A stretch of DNA of 64,000 nucleotides from Paenibacillus sp. USDA918EY (lineage in GTDB: Bacteria > Bacillota > Bacilli > Paenibacillales > Paenibacillaceae). Under the pieces are notes generated by a model. The model was not told the origin of the DNA and ran no database searches. It saw only the letters and a list, made by a program, of their open reading frames with translations. A program made the position numbers and the translations under genes. The stretch spans positions 93,359 to 157,358 of the forward strand of contig NZ_WTWY01000013.1 in NCBI RefSeq assembly GCF_009870825.1, given 5' to 3'. This document shows, in pieces, positions 25,930 through 35,104 of the stretch (positions are counted from its first letter, which is position 1; the number at the start of each line of letters is the position of its first letter).

Positions 25930-26833
25930 CACCTTCTTGCGGCATTTGCGGGAAGGGGCGAAAAACATATTCCGCAACGGCTGGATGTCCGTCGCATCGA
26001 TTATATCCATTATCGTATCTCTATTCATTTTGGGCGTATTTATTCTGCTTGTACTAAATGTAAACGCCCTCGCTGACAAAGCGGACAAGCAGGTCCAGAT
26101 CCGGGCATACCTGAATTTGAACGTGGACCAGAAGCTTCGCGAAACGGTGCAGAAAGAAATTGCCGCCATGCCGGAGGTCAGCAAGATCGACTTCATTTCC
26201 AAAGAGCAGGGGCTTGAGGAATTCCGCAACAGCATGGGCGATGAAGGCAAAGAGCTGCTCGAAGGTTTCGACAAGGACAACAATCCGCTTCCGGACGCGT
26301 TCAAGATCGAAGTATACGAGCCGACGACCGTTCCGTTCGTCGCCAAAAAAATCGAAGCCCTGAACACGAGCCATGCCGACCAGCAGCCGATCATGAAGGT
26401 GAAATACGGCAAAGGCACGATTGAAACGCTGTTCAAAGTGACGCGCATGGTGCGCAACATCGGCTTTGTTTTCGTAGCCGGGCTTGCCGTCATGTCGATG
26501 TTCCTCATTTCCAACACGATCCGGGTCACCATCCTTGCGCGGCGCAGGGAGATCGGGATCATGAAGCTGGTAGGCGCGACGAACACGTTTATCCGCTGGC
26601 CGTTTTTCGTTGAAGGGACGCTGATCGGCTTGATCGGTTCGATCATTACCGTTGCGGTCCTGTTTGTAGGATACGACCGCCTGGCCGCATCCATCGGTTC
26701 CGATTTCACGCTGCAGATGTCGCTGCTTCCCGTAAGCGCGCTCTGGCAATGGGGAGGCCTGTTGGTCGTCCTCGGCGTCCTGATCGGCATGTGGGGCACA
26801 ACCCTTTCCATGCGCAAATTTTTGAAGGTTTAG
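25919..26833 (+). CDS. ftsX: Cell division protein FtsX (permease-like)
   Basis: 304 residues with four membrane segments (about 21-43, 173-195, 222-245, 270-294) and an extracellular loop of about 130 residues between the first two, the part that contacts peptidoglycan hydrolase partners. The typical N-terminus LRHLREGAKNIFRNGWMS and the motif LARRREIGIMKLVGATN are present. GAGGAG inside the end of ftsE serves as ribosome site. The next gene in the operon, an M23 hydrolase with a coiled coil, is the likely partner. Confidence 0.97.
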   Translation: MTFNTFLRHLREGAKNIFRNGWMSVASIISIIVSLFILGVFILLVLNVNALADKADKQVQIRAYLNLNVDQKLRETVQKEIAAMPEVSKIDFISKEQGLEEFRNSMGDEGKELLEGFDKDNNPLPDAFKIEVYEPTTVPFVAKKIEALNTSHADQQPIMKVKYGKGTIETLFKVTRMVRNIGFVFVAGLAVMSMFLISNTIRVTILARRREIGIMKLVGATNTFIRWPFFVEGTLIGLIGSIITVAVLFVGYDRLAASIGSDFTLQMSLLPVSALWQWGGLLVVLGVLIGMWGTTLSMRKFLKV

Positions 26834-26911
26834 ACGACTCACGCGGGAAAACAGCCCGAGCCTAGGGCGACTCCATACGGAAGATTATTTGAAAAGGATG
26901 GGGAGCGCAAG

Positions 26912-28189
26912 TTGAAAAAGATAGCTTCAGTACTTGCCGTTGTCTTGCTGGCGGCGGCCGTTGTCCAGCCCTCCGAGGGCTACGCCAAGAAGAGAACCGT
27001 CGACGAAATCGAACATGAGATGAGAGTGCTTCAACAGCAGGCGCAGGCGGCCAAAGCCCAGAAGGAAAAGGCCGAGTCGCAAAAGCAGGAAGCGCAGCAT
27101 TACAAAAATAAAACGACGCAAAATTTGCAATACGTGCTGAACCAAATCGAGCAGGTCAGCAACAAGATGACCAAAATTTCGGTCCAAATCGACGAAACCC
27201 AGGACAAGCTGCGCGAAACGGCAACCCAGCTGGACGCGGCGGAAGACCGGATCCAGTCCCGGGAAAAAATGCTGGAATCCCGCGTCAGACTAATGTACAC
27301 GGACGGCAGCGTTTCTTATCTGGAGGTGCTCCTTTCCTCGACAAGCTTCTCCGATTTCCTGGAGCGGGCGGACACGCTCAAGAACTTCGTGGACCAGGAC
27401 AAGGATTTGCTGGAGCAGCATAAGAAGGATAAAGCGCTTGTGCTGGACAAGAAAAAAGAGCTCGAAGGGCAGTATGCGAAAGCAAAGGATCTTTACGCCG
27501 AGATGGAAAACCAAAAAGCCATCCTGGACGAAAACGAAAAGCAGAAGCAAATTCTGATCGCCAAATACGATCAGCAGATCGAGGAATCCGACGGAATCAG
27601 CGATGAACAGGACGCCTTGCTCGTGAGCCTGGTAAGCAAACGTTCGGCGCTGCAGCAGGAGAAAAACAAGCTGAAGGCCGAAGAGGCGGCCAGACGCGCG
27701 GCGGCGGCGAAAGCGGCAGCAGCGAAGAGGGCGGCGGCGGCCAAGAAAAAGGTCAGCACATCCGTGGCAAGCTCCGGAGGATTCTCCGGCAATGGCGGGC
27801 CGCTGTACATGCCGGTAAGCGGAGCACGGGTATCCTCGGGATTCGGCCGACGCGTGCATCCGGTGACGCATGAAGTCGGCAAAATGCATACGGGCGTCGA
27901 TTTGGCGGTTCCGGAAGGAACGCCGATCCACGCAGCCGATGAAGGCACCGTGACGCTTGCCGAGTGGTGGAGCGGATACGGATACTGTGTTATTATCGAT
28001 CATGGAGGCGGGATGTGGACGCTGTACGGCCATATCCGCAGCGGCGGCATCAAGGTGAAGGTCGGCGAACACGTCAGCCGCGGCCAGGTGATTGCCGAAT
28101 CCGGATCGACGGGACGGGTAACGGGTCCGCATCTGCATTTCGAGGTCCGCGAGAACGGTACGCCTGTGAATCCGATGCCTTATTTGTAA
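26912..28189 (+). CDS. Coiled-coil M23 (LytM) peptidoglycan endopeptidase, probable FtsEX partner
   Basis: 425 residues, TTG start after GGATGGGGAG. A signal peptide ends near EGYAKK. Residues about 28-250 form a long coiled coil rich in Gln, Lys and Glu, an Ala/Lys-rich stretch follows, and the M23 domain occupies about 295-425. The zinc motifs are intact: HTGVD near 325 and HLH near 407, so it should be an active hydrolase, unlike the degenerate activator EnvC. In other Firmicutes FtsEX controls a coiled-coil hydrolase (CwlO in B. subtilis, PcsB in streptococci); gene order here points to this protein filling that role. Confidence 0.9.
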   Translation: MKKIASVLAVVLLAAAVVQPSEGYAKKRTVDEIEHEMRVLQQQAQAAKAQKEKAESQKQEAQHYKNKTTQNLQYVLNQIEQVSNKMTKISVQIDETQDKLRETATQLDAAEDRIQSREKMLESRVRLMYTDGSVSYLEVLLSSTSFSDFLERADTLKNFVDQDKDLLEQHKKDKALVLDKKKELEGQYAKAKDLYAEMENQKAILDENEKQKQILIAKYDQQIEESDGISDEQDALLVSLVSKRSALQQEKNKLKAEEAARRAAAAKAAAAKRAAAAKKKVSTSVASSGGFSGNGGPLYMPVSGARVSSGFGRRVHPVTHEVGKMHTGVDLAVPEGTPIHAADEGTVTLAEWWSGYGYCVIIDHGGGMWTLYGHIRSGGIKVKVGEHVSRGQVIAESGSTGRVTGPHLHFEVRENGTPVNPMPYL

Positions 28190-28284
28190 TCACATAAATA
28201 TTCCGTACAAGCCGGACATATACTACAATGGTTAGGACTGGTCCCTACAAGGCTTGGCCGGAAAATAAAAGGCGGTGATCACAC

Positions 28285-29745
28285 ATGAAAAAACGTACGG
28301 TCGTAGTACTGGTCCTTCTGGCGATGGTATGCGGGAGCGGGCTCACGTTCGCTTTGACGGGTTCCAGCTTAGCCAACCAGGCCGCGCTGGGGCAGGGCGT
28401 GCTCGCAAGCGCAGCCAGCGGCCTGAAGCCGGATGAAGTGAAAAAATTGGGCACGGCCCTGGACCTCATCCAGTCGAATTATTATCAGGACGTGGACCGC
28501 ACCAAACTGCTCGACGGCGCGATCAACGGGATGACGCAATCCCTTGACGACCCGTATTCCTCTTATATGGGCAAAAAGACGGCCGAAGAATTCGAGGAGA
28601 CGATCGAAGGTTCGTTCAGCGGCATCGGCGCCGAGGTTTCTTCCGAAAACGGCAACGTCGTCGTGGTGTCCCCGATCAAAGGTTCGCCTGCGGAGAAAGC
28701 GGGCATCCGTGCGAAAGACGTTATTCTGACCGTCAACGGCGAATCGCTTCACGGCCTGGAGCTGAACGATGCGGTAGCCAAAATCCGCGGCCCGAAAGGC
28801 AGCGAAGCCAAACTGACGATCAAACGCAGCGGCTCGGCCGCGCCGATCGAATATACGATTATCCGCGATGACGTCGACGTCGAGACGGTGAAGGCCCACA
28901 TGGAGCCGGGCAAGATCGGTGTCATCGAAATCACCCAATTTTCGCTGAATACGGGCGAACGCTTCAAGCAGGAACTCTCCACGCTTGAAAAAGAAGGCAT
29001 GAAAGGCCTGGTCATCGACGTCCGCAACGATCCGGGCGGCGTATTGTCCGTCGTCATCGACATCGCCGAGCAGTTCGTGCCGAAAGGCAAAGTGATCGTT
29101 CAAGTCGAAGACAAAAACAAGAAACGGGATCAAACCCTCTCGAAGGGAAGCGGCAAACCGTATCCGGTGACGCTGCTGATGAACAAAGGAAGCGCCAGCG
29201 CGTCCGAAATTTTGGCAGGAGCGCTGCAGCAGTCGGCGGGAGCGAAGCTGATGGGCGAAAACTCCTTCGGCAAAGGAACGGTGCAAACAAGCTTTAACAA
29301 GCAATTTGACGACGGCAGCCTGCTGAAAATCACGATCGCCAAGTGGCTGACGCCAAACGGAAGCTGGATCCATCAAAAAGGGCTCAAGCCCGACATTGCG
29401 GTAGCGCAGCCGGACTATTTCTCGGTGGCGCCGATCAACAAAAATGCGACGTTGAAGTTCAATATGAACAGCGACGACGTGAAAAACGCGCAAGTCATGC
29501 TTGACGGTCTCGGTTACAAGCCGGGGCGCAAGGACGGATATTTTGACGAGAAAACCGCTTCCGCGGTCAAATCGTTCCAGAAAGCGCAGAAGCTCGGGGT
29601 AACCGGCGCCGTCGACGCCAAAACCGCCGAAGCGCTCGAGACGGAATTGATCAAAAAAATCCGCGACCCGAAATACGATAATCAGCTGAAGTCAGCGATT
29701 GCCGAGGTTCAGAAGGAAATTACGGCAGCTGCGTCGAAACATTAA
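28285..29745 (+). CDS. ctpB: S41 family C-terminal processing peptidase (CtpB-like)
   Basis: 486 residues: N-terminal signal or anchor (VVLVLLAMVCGSGLTFAL), PDZ domain (about 105-180, including GIGAEVSSENGNVVVVSP), and S41 protease core with the Ser in KGSASASEILAGALQ (near 303) and the Lys in FGKGTVQTSF (near 329). A PG_binding_1 domain fills about 390-455. Family members cleave exported or signalling proteins outside the membrane; B. subtilis CtpB acts in sporulation signalling. It follows the ftsEX-hydrolase genes, with GGCGGTG before the ATG, and ends in a terminator. Confidence 0.92.
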   Translation: MKKRTVVVLVLLAMVCGSGLTFALTGSSLANQAALGQGVLASAASGLKPDEVKKLGTALDLIQSNYYQDVDRTKLLDGAINGMTQSLDDPYSSYMGKKTAEEFEETIEGSFSGIGAEVSSENGNVVVVSPIKGSPAEKAGIRAKDVILTVNGESLHGLELNDAVAKIRGPKGSEAKLTIKRSGSAAPIEYTIIRDDVDVETVKAHMEPGKIGVIEITQFSLNTGERFKQELSTLEKEGMKGLVIDVRNDPGGVLSVVIDIAEQFVPKGKVIVQVEDKNKKRDQTLSKGSGKPYPVTLLMNKGSASASEILAGALQQSAGAKLMGENSFGKGTVQTSFNKQFDDGSLLKITIAKWLTPNGSWIHQKGLKPDIAVAQPDYFSVAPINKNATLKFNMNSDDVKNAQVMLDGLGYKPGRKDGYFDEKTASAVKSFQKAQKLGVTGAVDAKTAEALETELIKKIRDPKYDNQLKSAIAEVQKEITAAASKH

Positions 29746-29775
29746 AGAAGGCTCCCTGAGCCTTCTTTTTTCTTT
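29745..29775 (+). terminator. Intrinsic terminator after ctpB
   Basis: A 10-bp stem AAGAAGGCTC / GAGCCTTCTT around a CCT loop, then a run of T broken by one C. It overlaps the last base of the stop codon. Confidence 0.85.
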
Positions 29776-29835
29776 GCTATCGATGTCCGCTGAAATCGAA
29801 GGTTTCGGATCATCCAGAAAGGAGAGTGACGTCAT

Positions 29836-31149
29836 TTGGAAGTCGCTTTGGAATTGTTGTGGAACTTTACGGATGCACTTGTACAGCTGCTGCTGCAGCC
29901 GTTTTACTATATTTCGATCCTGTTCGTAATGCTGATGTACCGCAGGCAGGTGCTGCTGGAACGCAAGCTTTTCCATGTGAGGCTTCACAGCTGGGGGCTT
30001 CAGACATGGCGTACTTTTATCGGGGGATTGCTGGCCGGCATTTCGGTGTCGCTCGTCATCGCTTTCCTCGGCATTTCGCTTTCGCAGGAAGCCGTCGTTT
30101 GCATTTGGATCGTCGCGATCATTTTGCTGCTTTTCCGCGTAAGGTATTTATGTTTTGCTTATTCGATCGGCGTTTTGGGCGTCATCCAATTCGTACTTGG
30201 CTTTTTCCCGGGCTTCAGTCCGGCGGGGCTTGCGGGAACGGCCGTCGATACGGTTAGGGGACTCGACATCCCTGCGCTGCTGGCATTGGTCGCCGTTTTG
30301 CACCTGGCCGAGGCTTTGCTCGTGAAGCTGCAGGGCGCGGGTTTTGCGAACCCGCTGTTTATGGAAAGCAAACGCGGCAAGCTGGTCGGGGCGTATCAAA
30401 TGCAGGCGTTTTGGCCGATCCCGCTGTTTTTGCTGATTCCGGCTCACACCGGCGGAGCGGTGCTCCCGTGGACGCCGCTGCTTGGCGGAGACGGCTGGAG
30501 CGCGGGGTTCAGCATGGCGGCACTGCCGGTGGTCATCGGCTTTAGCGAAATGACCCAAAGCATGCTGCCGCAGGCGAAGGCGGGAAAAACGTTCAAGCGG
30601 CTGCTTGCGTACAGCATCGTTTTGCTGGGACTCAGCCTGCTTGCCGCATGGTGGAAGCCGCTGGCGATCGTGGCCGCGGTCGTCAGCATCCTTGCTCATG
30701 AAGGGCTGTTATGGTACAGCCGCCTGGAAGAACAGCAGAACAGCCCGATGTTTGTCCACCCGCAGCAAGGGCTGAAGGTGCTCGGCGTCATTCCGGGCAG
30801 CCCTGCCCACGAGCTGGGTATCAAAGCCGGGGAAACCGTCGTGAAAATCAACGGCATCGGCATCCGGTCGAAGGAACAGATGCATGCCGCCCTCCGGAAA
30901 AATCCGGCCTTCTGCAAGCTCGAAGTGCGCAATTTGCAGGGGGAAAGCAAGTTTCTGCAGCGCGCGATTTATGCCGGTGATCATCATCAGCTTGGCGTCA
31001 TCCTGGCGCCGGACCCGGATGCCGGAGTCGTTCTGGTCATGAAGCCGGTCAGCATTTTTCAGCTCCTGGCCATGAAGGTCCAGGCCAGAAACAAAACGAA
31101 CGAGGTGCAGCTCGGCAAGCCGCATGAAGGGGATTCGGCCCAGATGTGA
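29836..31149 (+). CDS. MinJ-like polytopic membrane protein with PDZ domain
   Basis: 437 residues, TTG start nine nt after GGAGAG. About eight hydrophobic segments fill residues 1-300; a PDZ domain (GLKVLGVIPGSPAHELGIKA near 311-330) follows, then a cytoplasmic tail. Length, topology and position after ctpB match MinJ/YvjD of B. subtilis, which links DivIVA to MinD and keeps division away from the poles. The sequence itself only shows a PDZ membrane protein, so the MinJ role is inferred mainly from synteny. Confidence 0.75.
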   Translation: MEVALELLWNFTDALVQLLLQPFYYISILFVMLMYRRQVLLERKLFHVRLHSWGLQTWRTFIGGLLAGISVSLVIAFLGISLSQEAVVCIWIVAIILLLFRVRYLCFAYSIGVLGVIQFVLGFFPGFSPAGLAGTAVDTVRGLDIPALLALVAVLHLAEALLVKLQGAGFANPLFMESKRGKLVGAYQMQAFWPIPLFLLIPAHTGGAVLPWTPLLGGDGWSAGFSMAALPVVIGFSEMTQSMLPQAKAGKTFKRLLAYSIVLLGLSLLAAWWKPLAIVAAVVSILAHEGLLWYSRLEEQQNSPMFVHPQQGLKVLGVIPGSPAHELGIKAGETVVKINGIGIRSKEQMHAALRKNPAFCKLEVRNLQGESKFLQRAIYAGDHHQLGVILAPDPDAGVVLVMKPVSIFQLLAMKVQARNKTNEVQLGKPHEGDSAQM

Positions 31150-31170
31150 TGACCGGGGCATGCAGCTTAA

Positions 31171-31204
31171 AAGGCGAGGAACAAGAAGTTCCTCGCCTTT
31201 TCTA
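31171..31204. terminator. Bidirectional terminator between the MinJ-like gene and motB
   Basis: The stem GGCGAGGAAC / GTTCCTCGCC has a short loop and is flanked by AA on the left and TTTT on the right, serving the convergent genes. Confidence 0.8.
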
Positions 31205-32002
31205 TTCCTTTAACTGCCGCAGCACGATGATTTCCACGCGCCGGTTTTTCTGGCGGCCCGCCTCCGTGCGGTTGTCGGCTGCCGGCCGGGTATCTCCATA
31301 ACCCGCATACTGAAAGTTGTTGGCGTCCAAATGCTTTTCATCAAGGAAATAACGAAGGACGGACAGCGCCCGGGCGCCGGATAGCTCCCAATTGTCTTTA
31401 TATTGCGATGCATAAACGATCGGCAGGTTATCCGTATGTCCTTCGATGCTGATGACGGTGTGCAGCTCCTTGAACAAGCTGGCGAGCTTGTCCATGACGG
31501 GCATGGCCCCCTTCTTGAGATCGGCCTTGCCGACATCGAACAACAGCTTGTCGCTCAGCGTAATCGAGATTCCCTTCGGCTGGTCGGCGACGAAAATTTG
31601 GTCTTCGAGCTTGTTGTCCTTCACGTATTTGGAGATGACCTTCATCAGGTTTTGCAGCTCCTGCTCCTGTTTGCGGAAGGCAAGCTCGCGGTCCGAGAGC
31701 TGGTCGGCCCCCTTTTTTTGCTGATCGGATTTCTGTGCGGTGTCCGGATTTCTGTGCGTATATTTGTCCGCGGTGCCCGTAATGCCCGAGCCTTGGCTCA
31801 GAAGCGAATCGCCGCTGCGGAACGTATGCTGGAGCGATTGCGTAATTTCCTTGTATTTTTCGGTGTCGAGCCGGCTCATCGCAAACATCATCACGAAGAA
31901 GATCAGCAGGAGCGTGATCAGGTCGGCGTAGGTAATCAGCCATCGGTCCTGGCCGTTTTCTCCGCCTTTGTCCCGTTTTCGCCGGTTACTCCGCTGTCTC
32001 AT
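31202..32002 (-). CDS. motB: Flagellar stator protein MotB
   Basis: 266 residues. One membrane helix (about 20-42) carries the proton-accepting Asp in TYADLITLLLIFFVMMF. A plug/linker region follows, then an OmpA-type peptidoglycan-binding domain with EGHTDNLPI (near 190), LSGARALSVLRYFL and NRRVEIIV. It anchors the stator to the wall. GGAGGG lies before the ATG, and the gene overlaps the end of motA by 17 nt. The plain Asp-containing helix suggests a proton-driven rather than sodium-driven motor, though this cannot be settled by eye. Confidence 0.95.
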   Translation of the reverse strand: MRQRSNRRKRDKGGENGQDRWLITYADLITLLLIFFVMMFAMSRLDTEKYKEITQSLQHTFRSGDSLLSQGSGITGTADKYTHRNPDTAQKSDQQKKGADQLSDRELAFRKQEQELQNLMKVISKYVKDNKLEDQIFVADQPKGISITLSDKLLFDVGKADLKKGAMPVMDKLASLFKELHTVISIEGHTDNLPIVYASQYKDNWELSGARALSVLRYFLDEKHLDANNFQYAGYGDTRPAADNRTEAGRQKNRRVEIIVLRQLKE

Positions 32003-32786
32003 GGAATCCCTCCTTCATCGCGGGCGCGGAAGCGGCATTACGTTCTTCGGGCGTGAAGGACAGCAATTTTTTGCGTACAAGGTTCGGGTGCTCGCCGTTT
32101 TGCACGGCCAAAATGCCTTCGATCAGCAGCTCCATCGTTTGAATTTCATCGGCGCTTCGCGACTTAATTTTTGACGCAATGGGTAAAAAGATAATATTGG
32201 CGATGGCGACGCCGTATAACGTGGCCGTAAAAGCGACCGCGATGGAAGGCCCGAGCTCCGTCGGCTCGGTCAAGCTTCCGAGCACGTGGATGAGACCCAT
32301 GACCGTGCCGATGATCCCCATCGTCGGGGCGTACCCGCCGGCGGATTCGAAGATTTTGGCATAACTTTCGTGCTTGTGCTCGACGGCATCGATTTCGAAT
32401 TCCATGATCTGCCGCAGCAGCGCTCCTTCCGTTCCGTCGACGACCATTTGTATGCCTTCGCGAAGGAAGGGGTTCGGATGGTTCTCCACCAGTCCTTCGA
32501 GGGACAGAACTCCGCTCCTCCGGGACGACGTGGCCATGTTGACCAAGTCCTCGATCAGCTGCTCGGTATTGTCCGTCTGGCGGGTGAAAGCAAAACGCAG
32601 CGCTTTGGGAATCGTTTTAAGCTTTGCCAACGGGAAACTGATAACGACGGCAGCGATGGTGCCGCCGAATACGATGAGCGCCGCCGCTCCCTGCATAAGT
32701 CCATTAATTTGGCCCCCTTCCCATAAGAAGCCTCCCACCAGTGCGGCAAGGCCTGCCAGAATGCCAATGATCGTTGTAATTTCCAT
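31986..32786 (-). CDS. motA: Flagellar stator protein MotA
   Basis: 266 residues from the ATG that follows GGAGTGG by ten nt; the frame also has an ATG at 32810 without a ribosome site. Four membrane segments are visible (about 4-22, 30-50, 142-165, 175-197), with the cytoplasmic loop between the second and third and the conserved Pro/Gly region MGIIGTVMGLIHVLG. With MotB it forms the ion channel and torque unit. A SigD-type promoter is visible about 110-135 nt upstream. Confidence 0.95.
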   Translation of the reverse strand: MEITTIIGILAGLAALVGGFLWEGGQINGLMQGAAALIVFGGTIAAVVISFPLAKLKTIPKALRFAFTRQTDNTEQLIEDLVNMATSSRRSGVLSLEGLVENHPNPFLREGIQMVVDGTEGALLRQIMEFEIDAVEHKHESYAKIFESAGGYAPTMGIIGTVMGLIHVLGSLTEPTELGPSIAVAFTATLYGVAIANIIFLPIASKIKSRSADEIQTMELLIEGILAVQNGEHPNLVRKKLLSFTPEERNAASAPAMKEGFHETAE

Positions 32787-32820
32787 GTTATCGTTACCAC
32801 TCCTATTCATGAGTTAGGGT

Positions 32821-32868
32821 TTGCATAGCGCAATCGTTCAGAGTATAATAGACGGGAACAAGCATTCC
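32821..32868 (+). promoter_or_regulatory. uvrB promoter with LexA-like (SOS) box
   Basis: A SigA-type promoter, TTGCAT (32821-32826), 17 nt, TATAAT (32844-32849), is followed at once by GGAACAAGCATTCC (32855-32868). That fits the Gram-positive SOS box CGAACRNRYGTTCG over its core, with differences at the outer base and one half-site base. A repressor there would cover the transcription start, as expected for SOS control of uvrBA. Confidence 0.6.
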
Positions 32869-32895
32869 TATTTAAGCAAGGATTTCCTATTCATA

Positions 32896-32923
32896 TTATC
32901 GGGAAATCTCGACATATAGTTTA
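32896..32923 (-). promoter_or_regulatory. SigD-type promoter of motAB
   Basis: Minus-strand TAAA (32923-32920), 16 nt, CCCGATAA (32903-32896), against the SigD consensus TAAA-N15-GCCGATAT. It is the flagellar sigma factor pattern expected for motAB and lies inside the untranslated leader of the divergent uvrB transcript. Confidence 0.55.
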
Positions 32924-32960
32924 GAATATCTATTTTAGATGATGAGGGTGATGTTGGGCA

Positions 32961-34952
32961 ATGAGTGATATTGTCGTTAGTACGAAACCGTTTGAGCTGA
33001 TATCGGACTACAAGCCGCAGGGCGACCAGCCCAAGGCGATCGCGGAGCTGGTAGAAGGGCTTGAGCAGGGGAAAAAACATCAGACTTTGCTTGGCGCGAC
33101 GGGGACCGGCAAAACGTTTACCATTGCGCAGACGATCGCCAAGGTAAACCGTCCGACGCTGGTCATCGCCCATAACAAAACGCTGGCCGCCCAGCTGGCG
33201 AGCGAATTCAAGGAATTTTTCCCGAACAATTCGGTGGATTATTTTGTCAGCTACTATGACTATTATCAGCCGGAAGCTTATATCCCATCATCCGATACCT
33301 ATATCGAAAAAGATTCGAGCATCAACGAGGAAATCGACAAACTGCGGCACTCCGCGACGAGCTCGCTGTTCGAACGCCGCGACGTCATCATCGTGGCCAG
33401 CGTGTCCTGCATATACGGCCTCGGTTCGCCTTCCGAATATTCTAGCCTCCTGCTGTCGTTGCGCATCGGCATGGAGAAACCGCGGAACCAGATCCTGTCC
33501 CGGCTTGTCGATATTCAATACCAGCGGAACGACATCAACTTCGTCCGGGGGACGTTCCGCGTTCGCGGCGACGTGCTTGAGATTTTCCCGGCGTCGCAAG
33601 GCGAACACGCCATCCGGGTCGAGTTTTTCGGGGACGAAATCGAGCGGATTACGGAAATCGACGTCCTTACGGGTGAATTGATCGGAGAACGTGAGCATGT
33701 CGCCATCTTTCCGGCCTCCCACTTCGTTACGAAAGAGGAGACGATGCGGATCGCGCTGAAAAACATCGAGCGCGAGCTGGAAGAACGGCTTGAATATTTC
33801 CGTTCCGAGGGCAAGCTGCTGGAGGCCCAGCGGCTGGAGCAGCGCACGCGCTACGATATCGAGATGATGAAGGAGATCGGTTTCTGCTCCGGGATCGAGA
33901 ACTATTCCGGTCCGCTGACCTTCCGCGAACGCGGCGCAACGCCTTATACGCTGCTGGATTATTTCCCGGACGACTTTTTGATCGTGGTCGACGAGTCCCA
34001 CGTCACCATCCCGCAGATTCGGGCCATGTACAATGGGGACCGGGCGCGGAAGACGGTGCTGGTCGATCACGGATTCCGGCTGCCTTCGGCCCTCGATAAC
34101 CGTCCGCTTCAATTCGAGGAGTTCGAGGACAAAGTGAACCAGATCATTTACGTATCGGCCACGCCGGGACCTTACGAAATGGAGCATTGCAATACAATGG
34201 TCGAGCAGATCATCCGTCCGACGGGCCTGCTGGATCCGGTTATCGAGGTGCGTCCGACCGAAGGGCAAATCGACGATCTGATCGGAGAAATCCGGGAACG
34301 GATCGATCGTGACGAACGCGTGCTGGTGACGACGCTTACGAAGAAGATGGCCGAGGATTTGACGGATTACCTCAAAGAGATCGGCATCAAGGTCCGTTAT
34401 TTGCACTCGGATATCAAAACGCTGGAGCGGATGGCGATTTTGCGGGATCTCCGCCTGGGCGTGTTCCATGTCTTGATCGGCATCAACCTGCTGCGGGAAG
34501 GTCTGGACTTGCCGGAGGTTTCGCTTGTGGCGATACTCGATGCGGACAAGGAAGGCTTCCTGCGTTCCGAGCGGTCCCTGATCCAGACGATCGGCCGCGC
34601 GGCGCGGAACTCGGAAGGTTTCGTCCTTATGTACGGGGACCAGATTACCGAGTCGATGGACAAAGCGATCAAGGAAACGGCCCGCCGCCGCGGGCTGCAG
34701 ATTGCGTATAATGAAAAACACGGCATCACGCCGCAGACGATCCGGAAGAAAGTGCGCGACGTCATCGAAGCGACGAAGGTCGCCGAGTCGAAGGCGGAGT
34801 ATTTGACGGACGCGGCCGGCAAAATGTCGAAGAAGGAACGTCAATCCGTCATTCAGCGTCTGGAGGCGGAGATGAAGGAAGCAGCCAAAAACCTTCAGTT
34901 CGAGCGTGCCGCCGAACTTCGCGACGCTTTGCTGGAGCTGAAGGCGGAATAA
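32961..34952 (+). CDS. uvrB: Excinuclease ABC subunit B
   Basis: 663 residues, the usual length. Walker A GATGTGKTFT near residue 40, the beta-hairpin region YYDYYQPEAYIP near 95, the DEAD-type VVDESH near 337, helicase motif VI region QTIGRAARN, and a C-terminal UVR domain (QFERAAELRDALLELK) that binds UvrC. It loads at damaged DNA with UvrA for nucleotide excision repair. It lies upstream of uvrA with a weak hairpin terminator between them and an SOS-type box in its promoter. Confidence 0.98.
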   Translation: MSDIVVSTKPFELISDYKPQGDQPKAIAELVEGLEQGKKHQTLLGATGTGKTFTIAQTIAKVNRPTLVIAHNKTLAAQLASEFKEFFPNNSVDYFVSYYDYYQPEAYIPSSDTYIEKDSSINEEIDKLRHSATSSLFERRDVIIVASVSCIYGLGSPSEYSSLLLSLRIGMEKPRNQILSRLVDIQYQRNDINFVRGTFRVRGDVLEIFPASQGEHAIRVEFFGDEIERITEIDVLTGELIGEREHVAIFPASHFVTKEETMRIALKNIERELEERLEYFRSEGKLLEAQRLEQRTRYDIEMMKEIGFCSGIENYSGPLTFRERGATPYTLLDYFPDDFLIVVDESHVTIPQIRAMYNGDRARKTVLVDHGFRLPSALDNRPLQFEEFEDKVNQIIYVSATPGPYEMEHCNTMVEQIIRPTGLLDPVIEVRPTEGQIDDLIGEIRERIDRDERVLVTTLTKKMAEDLTDYLKEIGIKVRYLHSDIKTLERMAILRDLRLGVFHVLIGINLLREGLDLPEVSLVAILDADKEGFLRSERSLIQTIGRAARNSEGFVLMYGDQITESMDKAIKETARRRGLQIAYNEKHGITPQTIRKKVRDVIEATKVAESKAEYLTDAAGKMSKKERQSVIQRLEAEMKEAAKNLQFERAAELRDALLELKAE

Positions 34953-34973
34953 TTGCAAGGACAGAATGGAGAA

Positions 34974-35007
34974 GAGAACGGCCCATATTTGCAGGTCGTT
35001 CTCTTTG
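34974..35007 (+). terminator. Weak terminator or attenuator between uvrB and uvrA
   Basis: Stem GAGAACG (34974-34980) / CGTTCTC (34997-35003), then TTTG. The short T-tract suggests partial termination. Confidence 0.4.
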
Positions 35008-35053
35008 TGGATATTAGAAACGTCATTTGGCGTTATCATACACAAACTGATGC

Positions 35054-35082
35054 CATAAAGCCGGCGGAAAGCCGGCTTTATG
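35054..35082 (+). other. Perfect 12-bp hairpin just before uvrA
   Basis: CATAAAGCCGGC and its exact complement enclose a GGAAA loop, ending seven nt before the AAAGGAG ribosome site of uvrA. No T-run follows. It may protect a processed uvrA mRNA or affect ribosome loading. Confidence 0.55.
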
Positions 35083-35104
35083 AACCAAAGGAGATGAACG
35101 AGCA

